Made by a program: the position numbers and the translations under genes | In this document: positions 43,255-47,248 of the stretch, piece after piece | Numbering within the stretch: position 1 is the first letter of the stretch | Layout: each line of letters starts with the position of its first letter | Notes under the pieces: model-generated | Seen by the model: the letters and a program-made list of their open reading frames with translations, nothing else | What the model was told of the DNA's origin: nothing | Databases searched by the model: none | Assembly (NCBI GenBank): GCA_019359505.1 | Contig: JAHHHD010000040.1 | Coordinates: forward strand, 1 to 47,248 | Direction: 5' to 3' | DNA: 47,248 nucleotides | Source: Drouetiella hepatica Uher 2000/2452 | GTDB taxonomy: Bacteria > Cyanobacteriota > Cyanobacteriia > Elainellales > Elainellaceae

Positions 43255-43803
43255 TTAGAATTCAGGTGCCCAGATTTCTTCTAGCGGTAGCTCCCATCCA
43301 GGTAAAACATCTGGAACTGTGAGAATATCTTCTCCTTTGAGAAAGATGGCTTCCTGATTGTGACGGCGAATTTCTACCCACTTTTGCTGGGGATGAATCA
43401 GAATCCCTACGGTTGTTCCTTGCTCTAGGAAACTGTCTAGTTTCTCTCTAAGCTTGTCAAGTGAGTCCGTTGGGCTTTTGACCTCTACTGCAATATCTGG
43501 CGCAAGCGGGGCAAAGCTTTCTGGGCTGATGCGTAATCTTTCTGCTTTGACAAAGCTGACATCAGGCGATCGTGTGTCCTGATTGGGAAGGCTGAATCCT
43601 GCGCTAGATGCCGTCACTCGACCTAGCTTACGAGGCTTGACCCAGCTATAAATCTCTCCAACGAAATTGGCAGCAACTTCATCTGAGTTGTACCCTGACG
43701 GACTCATGACAATGATTTCTCCTTGAATTAACTCTAGGCGATGGTCAGGTATCTGAGTTTGTAGCTCTATTAGGTCTTTTGAGGTTAAAGATAGTCCAAT
43801 CAT
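43255..43803 (-). CDS. Uma2-family (DUF820) putative endonuclease
   Basis: 182 residues. LELIQGEIIVMSPSGYNSDE, the acidic RSPDVSFVKAERL and DIAVEVKSPTDSLDKLREKL give the E...D...ExK arrangement of the PD-(D/E)XK fold of Uma2. The family is heavily multiplied in cyanobacteria; biochemical role is not established and no partner transposase is nearby. Start ATG 43803. The stop codon is 2 bp from hairpin repeat E. Confidence 0.9.
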   Translation of the reverse strand: MIGLSLTSKDLIELQTQIPDHRLELIQGEIIVMSPSGYNSDEVAANFVGEIYSWVKPRKLGRVTASSAGFSLPNQDTRSPDVSFVKAERLRISPESFAPLAPDIAVEVKSPTDSLDKLREKLDSFLEQGTTVGILIHPQQKWVEIRRHNQEAIFLKGEDILTVPDVLPGWELPLEEIWAPEF

Positions 43804-43841
43804 TTTTGTAGACTCCTAAGATGACCTAATCAATTTGCTGC

Positions 43842-44147
43842 CTAATCAATTTGCTGATAGTGAGAGCAATCCTGACAAGAACCGCTGGGATTGACTGCAC
43901 AGCGAATATAGCTCGATCGCGCATTAAATTTGCAGGTTAAATCGCCAATAATATAGCCGATGCCCTCGACGTAATGTTGATCGGGCGATCGGAGTGAATG
44001 CTGGAGAGAAGCCAGCCCCCTAGCTGCAAAAGAGTCGATCGCTAGCTGCAACCGCGCTTCTGCTCTAGCGCTAGTTTGTCGCGCAAACCACAGCGATAGC
44101 AGTGAGGGAGTCAAACCTAAGACAAGGATGAAAAACGTGATCATCAC
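43842..44147 (-). CDS. Small cysteine-containing protein (DUF6464-like)
   Basis: 101 residues: a hydrophobic N-terminal segment (residues 3-22, MITFFILVLGLTPSLLSLWF), then a soluble part ending in VEGIGYIIGDLTCKFNARSS and RCAVNPSGSCQDCSHY. Four Cys are spaced C-x11-C-x7-C-x2-C and may bind a metal or form disulphides. From memory this matches the cyanobacterial DUF6464 pattern; not checked. Function unknown. Anchored to the membrane by the first segment. Confidence 0.75.
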   Translation of the reverse strand: MMITFFILVLGLTPSLLSLWFARQTSARAEARLQLAIDSFAARGLASLQHSLRSPDQHYVEGIGYIIGDLTCKFNARSSYIRCAVNPSGSCQDCSHYQQID

Positions 44148-44205
44148 GGGATTCTCGACTGTCGATTAGCGTTGGCTTATTTTTAGAATGATGGGAACAG
44201 ACCTG

Positions 44206-45564
44206 CTAGAGGCAAGCGAGTTGCTTGATCGGCTCACCCGTGAGGCTGAAGGGGCGAATGGTCGTGATTTTAACCGGGACAGTCTGACCCTTGAGCTGAG
44301 CAATATCCCCCTGAAAGAAGGTGAGGCGATTGCCTCTGGTTCGACCCATAACCTGAGTCGGATCTTTGAGATTTTGATCTTCTACCAAGACTTCCTCAAT
44401 GCGACCCAGATAGCGCTGCGATCGCTCCCCTGCCTGCACAGACACCAAATGATTCAGGCGCTGAAGGCGATCGCTCTTCACTTCTTCACTCAGCTGATTA
44501 TCCCAAAGGGCAGCCGGAGTGCCGGGACGCGGTGAATAGGCAGCGGTATTGATCAAGTCAAAGCCAATATCTTCTATCAGCTTCAGGGTATTTTCAAACT
44601 GAGCTTCAGTCTCGCCCGGAAAGCCAGCGATCGCATCGGCGCTAATGGACGCATCGGGCATATAGCGGCGAATCGTGTCAATAATCCGCAAATACTTCTC
44701 GCGAGTGTAGCCCCGCGACATCGCTTTTAGCACGTCATTGTCACCCGACTGAAACGGAATATGAAAATGCTCACAGACTTTAGGCAACTCTGCGCAAGCC
44801 CGAATCAGCCGTTCGGTGAAATAGCGAGGGTGACTGGTGGCAAATCGGAGGCGATCGATTCCCGGCACATCGTGGACATAGTACAGCAAGTCCGTCAAAG
44901 TATGCAGGTGACGACCATCCGCTGTTGACCCCGGTAAATCGCGTCCGTAGGCATCAATGTTTTGTCCCAGCAGCGTCACTTCTCTAAAGCCCTGCTGTCC
45001 TAGTCCTTCCATCTCGGCACGGATGGCTTCGGGTGTACGAGATTGTTCTACGCCTCGGACGTTAGGCACAACGCAATAGGTACAGCGCTCGTTGCAGCCG
45101 TAGATCACGTTGACCCAAGCCGTTACGGTGCTGTCTCGCCGAGGCTTAGTGATATCTTCAACAATCTGAATTGCCTCTTTAGCCACAACCTGATTGCCGC
45201 TAAAGACTTCCTCTAGCAGATCGCGCAGCCGATGAGCATGCTGTGGTCCCATGATCAGGTCAAGTTCGGGCACACGGCGCAGCAGCGTTTCACCTTCTTG
45301 TTGGGCGACACAACCCGCCACAATCAACGTTAGATTGGGCTGTTCGTGCTTTCGCTTAGCCTGTCTGCCCAGGTAAGAATAGACCTTTTGCTCGGCGCTG
45401 TCCCGAATGGTACAGGTGTTGTAAAGAATGACGTCTGCCTGATTGGGATCTTCTGACCACTGAAAGCCCATTTCTTCCAAAATTCCTCCCATGCGCTCAG
45501 AGTCGGCTTTATTCATCTGGCAGCCAAATGTGGTGATGTGATAGCGGCGAGGAGAGAGGGTCAT
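44206..45564 (-). CDS. miaB: tRNA-2-methylthio-N6-dimethylallyladenosine synthase
   Basis: 452 residues, full length. Radical-SAM methylthiotransferase that adds a methylthio group at A37 of tRNAs reading UNN codons. N-terminal UPF0004 domain with three cluster Cys ([40 protein letters not shown]). Radical-SAM cluster C-x3-C-x2-C in [18 protein letters not shown]. Also [11 protein letters not shown] and the [14 protein letters not shown] region; C-terminal TRAM domain ([20 protein letters not shown]). The RG-x-EQSR segment suggests MiaB rather than MtaB or RimO. Confidence 0.96.
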   Translation of the reverse strand: MTLSPRRYHITTFGCQMNKADSERMGGILEEMGFQWSEDPNQADVILYNTCTIRDSAEQKVYSYLGRQAKRKHEQPNLTLIVAGCVAQQEGETLLRRVPELDLIMGPQHAHRLRDLLEEVFSGNQVVAKEAIQIVEDITKPRRDSTVTAWVNVIYGCNERCTYCVVPNVRGVEQSRTPEAIRAEMEGLGQQGFREVTLLGQNIDAYGRDLPGSTADGRHLHTLTDLLYYVHDVPGIDRLRFATSHPRYFTERLIRACAELPKVCEHFHIPFQSGDNDVLKAMSRGYTREKYLRIIDTIRRYMPDASISADAIAGFPGETEAQFENTLKLIEDIGFDLINTAAYSPRPGTPAALWDNQLSEEVKSDRLQRLNHLVSVQAGERSQRYLGRIEEVLVEDQNLKDPTQVMGRTRGNRLTFFQGDIAQLKGQTVPVKITTIRPFSLTGEPIKQLACL

Positions 45565-45922
45565 GGATGGCTCAGGCTTAAAAAGATTAGGGTTAGAAGA
45601 TACGATTCTTTCCGTAATTTATTATAGAAGTTATGGAAGGCTGATATAGAAGTTATAGAAGGCTGAATTGGCGGATCGTGCAGGGATTAAACCTTAATTG
45701 TCAGAAATCTGGGTAAAAAAAGCCCCCCAACTTTGCAGCCAGGAGGCACATCCCCTATCCGAAGGAACTAAGGTAGTGTGCCCGAATTTACTAAGGGGGG
45801 AACAGTGAAAGAGAGGAATAGCAGCACAATTCAGTAATTTACGACTTCGGGCATAGAGTAGATTTTCCTAGGGCTTGCTAATCTGTGCGAAGTACAGAGC
45901 CAGACAAATTTGGCAGGCAACT
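45565..45922. other. Intergenic region with direct repeat and nested stems
   Basis: Divergent upstream region of miaB and the NTF2-fold gene. A 22-bp direct repeat (TATAGAAGTTATGGAAGGCT plus GA) occurs at 45623-45644 and, with one change, at 45645-45666. Nested pairing segments follow at 45723-45800. No coding sequence is supported. Confidence 0.5.
45723..45800 (+). ncRNA. Candidate structured RNA or leader (nested stems)
   Basis: CCCCCC (45723-45728) can pair with GGGGGG (45795-45800) and, inside, GGCACA (45745-45750) with TGTGCC (45777-45782), giving a two-tier structure of about 78 nt. It lies 123 bp upstream of the NTF2-fold gene on the plus strand. It does not match an RNA family I can name. 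Low confidence. Confidence 0.25.
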
Positions 45923-46339
45923 ATGAACTCATCTACTGACCTGAGTACAGCTTCGGAAAATGCGATCGCTGGGGTCTTGTCTCCCACCATCCTTCGCTAT
46001 TTTGAAACCCTCAATGCTGAAGCTTTTCAGCTCACTGCCCGCCTGTTTGCAGAAACAGGAAAGCTCTATCCTCCCTTTGAAGGGGCGATTGTGGGGCAAG
46101 AGGCAATCGCTGCTTACTTGGAGAAGGAAGCTAGAGGAATGAAGGTCTTGCCTCGTGAGGGGGTTCTCCAAACAGCCGAAGCCGGAACCACTGAGATCAA
46201 AGTCATGGGTAAAGTACAGACAGCACTCTTCAGCATCAATGTGTCTTGGCACTTTAAGCTGGATGCTCAGGCTAAAATCTTGACGGCTCAGGTCAAATTG
46301 CTGGCTGCCTTGGAAGAGCTGCTCAGCCTACAGAAATAG
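45923..46339 (+). CDS. NTF2-fold protein related to the orange carotenoid protein C-terminal domain
   Basis: 138 residues from ATG 45923; an in-frame TTG/ATG-like extension to 45875 is not favoured. The sequence ILRYFETLNAEAFQLTARLF, KLYPPFEGAIVGQEAIAAYL, GTTEIKVMGKVQTALF and VKLLAALEELLSL follows the OCP C-terminal domain closely (LNANDF, PPFQKPIVG, IKVTGKVQTPWF, LLASPKELL). Stand-alone relatives (CTDH) bind and pass carotenoids, but related NTF2 proteins without this role exist. The tryptophan of the core strand (VSWHFKL) is kept. No OCP N-terminal helical domain gene is nearby. Confidence 0.75.
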   Translation: MNSSTDLSTASENAIAGVLSPTILRYFETLNAEAFQLTARLFAETGKLYPPFEGAIVGQEAIAAYLEKEARGMKVLPREGVLQTAEAGTTEIKVMGKVQTALFSINVSWHFKLDAQAKILTAQVKLLAALEELLSLQK

Positions 46340-46376
46340 GACTCACAGAAATAAAATTTGCAGGGCTAGGCGTGAA

Positions 46377-47114
46377 TCAAGCTTTGGCTTTAACGTTGAG
46401 CTTGCCGGGTCTGCGCCGTGCCATCCGCACTGAATAGGGTAACACTCCCACCAGTAGGGCAAACGCTTCATCCGGAATACGGGCGATCGTCTCCTGATCA
46501 AAATAGTTTTCAAACTGATTGAGAATCATTTGGGCACGCTGGAGCGGCACAGACTGGTCAGTAAACTGTTGAGTCAAACGAATCCATTGACGGCGAATTA
46601 GATAGGCATCATGCCGTTCTTCATGCGAGTTGGGCTGGATGATAGACAAATTGCCAACAGGAATTACCGCTTGGCAGTCCAAATCAAAAACTCCTCCTAC
46701 GGCAGCTCCAGGCCCTGCAAACTCGGCATAGAAGGGTTTGTACAAGATTAATCCGTTGCGCCGACGGCTATTCACAACCCAGAGACGACCAGTTTGCAAG
46801 TACTTCAAAATCTGTGCAGCTTCCGCATCTTCAACGGTAGATGGGCAGTGAGTAGGCAAGGAATCAGGGGTCAAAGGGTCAGTGGGCAAGCATTCAGCAG
46901 TTTGAGGGTCGGCAGCAGGGCGATCAATCGAGGCTTCACTCTGGAGCTGGAGTTGGGGCGTATTCATCCGCTGAGGCATTACAGCCTCAGAAACCGTAGC
47001 CTCGGAAACTGTAGCCTCAGAGCCTGTAGTCTCAGAGCCTGTAGTCTCAGAAATAGCATCAGCAGGATGGGTGAAGGAAGTAACCGGATAATGCCACTGA
47101 TTTTGACTAAGCAT
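46377..47114 (-). CDS. Conserved hypothetical protein with repetitive N-terminus
   Basis: 245 residues. Residues 1-95 are low-complexity Ser/Thr/Glu/Pro-rich, including five-residue repeats SETTG and SEATV from a 15-bp DNA array (46985-47050). Residues 97-245 look folded: DAEAAQILKYLQTGRLWVVN, NGLILYKPFYAEFAGPGA, IRRQWIRLTQQF and VPLQRAQMILNQFENYFDQE, ending with a basic tail RRRPGKLNVKAKA. No signal peptide. I do not recognise a family; the C-terminal part has the look of a cyanobacterial conserved protein. Confidence 0.7.
   Translation of the reverse strand: MLSQNQWHYPVTSFTHPADAISETTGSETTGSEATVSEATVSEAVMPQRMNTPQLQLQSEASIDRPAADPQTAECLPTDPLTPDSLPTHCPSTVEDAEAAQILKYLQTGRLWVVNSRRRNGLILYKPFYAEFAGPGAAVGGVFDLDCQAVIPVGNLSIIQPNSHEERHDAYLIRRQWIRLTQQFTDQSVPLQRAQMILNQFENYFDQETIARIPDEAFALLVGVLPYSVRMARRRPGKLNVKAKA
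46985..47050. repeat. 15-bp in-frame tandem repeat
   Basis: CCTCAGAAACCGTAG and variants follow at 46985, 47000, 47015 and 47030, with a partial unit at 47045. It encodes the SETTG/SEATV repeats of the 46377 gene and may vary in copy number. Confidence 0.8.
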
Positions 47115-47248
47115 CTCAACCTAATTTGAGGGATTTCCTAGAGCACAGGGCGATCGATTACAGGAGTTCGAGAAGGCTGTAGGCACGTCTGAAAACTTGG
47201 GCAACTTATCTAAGAGGCTTTTACTTCAGGCAACATAGCTGCTTTTAA
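47115..47248. other. Right edge, no gene seen
   Basis: 134 bp upstream of the minus-strand gene at 46377. One GCGATCG core occurs at 47150-47156. No start of another gene is recognised. Confidence 0.4.

Overview
The window reads as chromosomal DNA of a cyanobacterium. The octamer GCGATCGC and its shorter core GATCGC recur across almost the whole window, as expected for the cyanobacterial HIP1 signal. The gene content agrees: a carboxysome shell protein of the CcmK type, the cyanobacterial bifunctional FBPase/SBPase GlpX, glutamyl-tRNA reductase of the C5 tetrapyrrole route, a GUN4-domain protein, a DUF1206 membrane protein, an NTF2-fold protein resembling the orange carotenoid protein C-terminal domain, and abundant Uma2/GUN4/PPC-type families. 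Species cannot be named from the sequence alone.

Layout. 1-2 kb: edge of an IS630-like transposase, short repeats, then a minus-strand trio of a small ribbon-helix-helix protein, a NUDIX hydrolase and a small membrane protein. 2-6 kb: WecG/TagA-type glycosyltransferase, BenE transporter, ArnT/PMT-like membrane glycosyltransferase. 6-16 kb: housekeeping genes (hemA, glpX, a PF06042 nucleotidyltransferase-like gene, a YheT-like hydrolase, hisC, a diguanylate cyclase, alaS). 16-21 kb: a signalling block (response regulator-adenylate cyclase fusion, single-domain response regulator, NarL-type regulator), ruvB and two conserved hypothetical genes. 21-29.7 kb: accessory and decaying DNA with hairpin repeats, a truncated IS5-like element fused to an alcohol dehydrogenase remnant, a secreted GUN4 protein, a PPC-repeat protein, an AraC regulator, and pseudogenes of a bacterial PH-domain protein and an enoyl-CoA hydratase. 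29.7-34.9 kb: a compact minus-strand set of histidine kinase, NarL regulator, alpha/beta hydrolase, FMN azoreductase and SDR oxidoreductase, with richer G+C by eye. 35.2-38.8 kb: a two-gene unit joined by an ATGA overlap, a membrane dCache-HAMP-cyclase and an MscS-type channel with a C-terminal cyclic-nucleotide-binding domain. 39-47 kb: a second membrane glycosyltransferase, a solitary ccmK between two transposase remnants, birA, an Uma2 protein, a small Cys-rich protein, miaB, the NTF2-fold protein and a hypothetical protein with a repetitive N-terminus.

The most interesting biology is the apparent cyclase-to-channel pathway at 35.2-38.8 kb. A sensor cyclase is translationally coupled to a nucleotide-gated MscS-like channel, yet the cyclase lacks the usual transition-state Arg and one metal Asp, and the channel lacks the usual phosphate-binding Arg. 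Next are a family of about 95-bp hairpin repeats (five copies) whose stems change on both sides together, the RHH-NUDIX-membrane protein trio with a palindrome upstream, and the two-component redox/hydrolase block whose promoter region carries a near-perfect 42-bp palindrome.

No tRNA, rRNA, CRISPR array or prophage was recognised by eye. All family assignments come from reading motifs, not from searches. Several start codons were moved inward from the longest reading frame because of Shine-Dalgarno sequences or known family N-termini.
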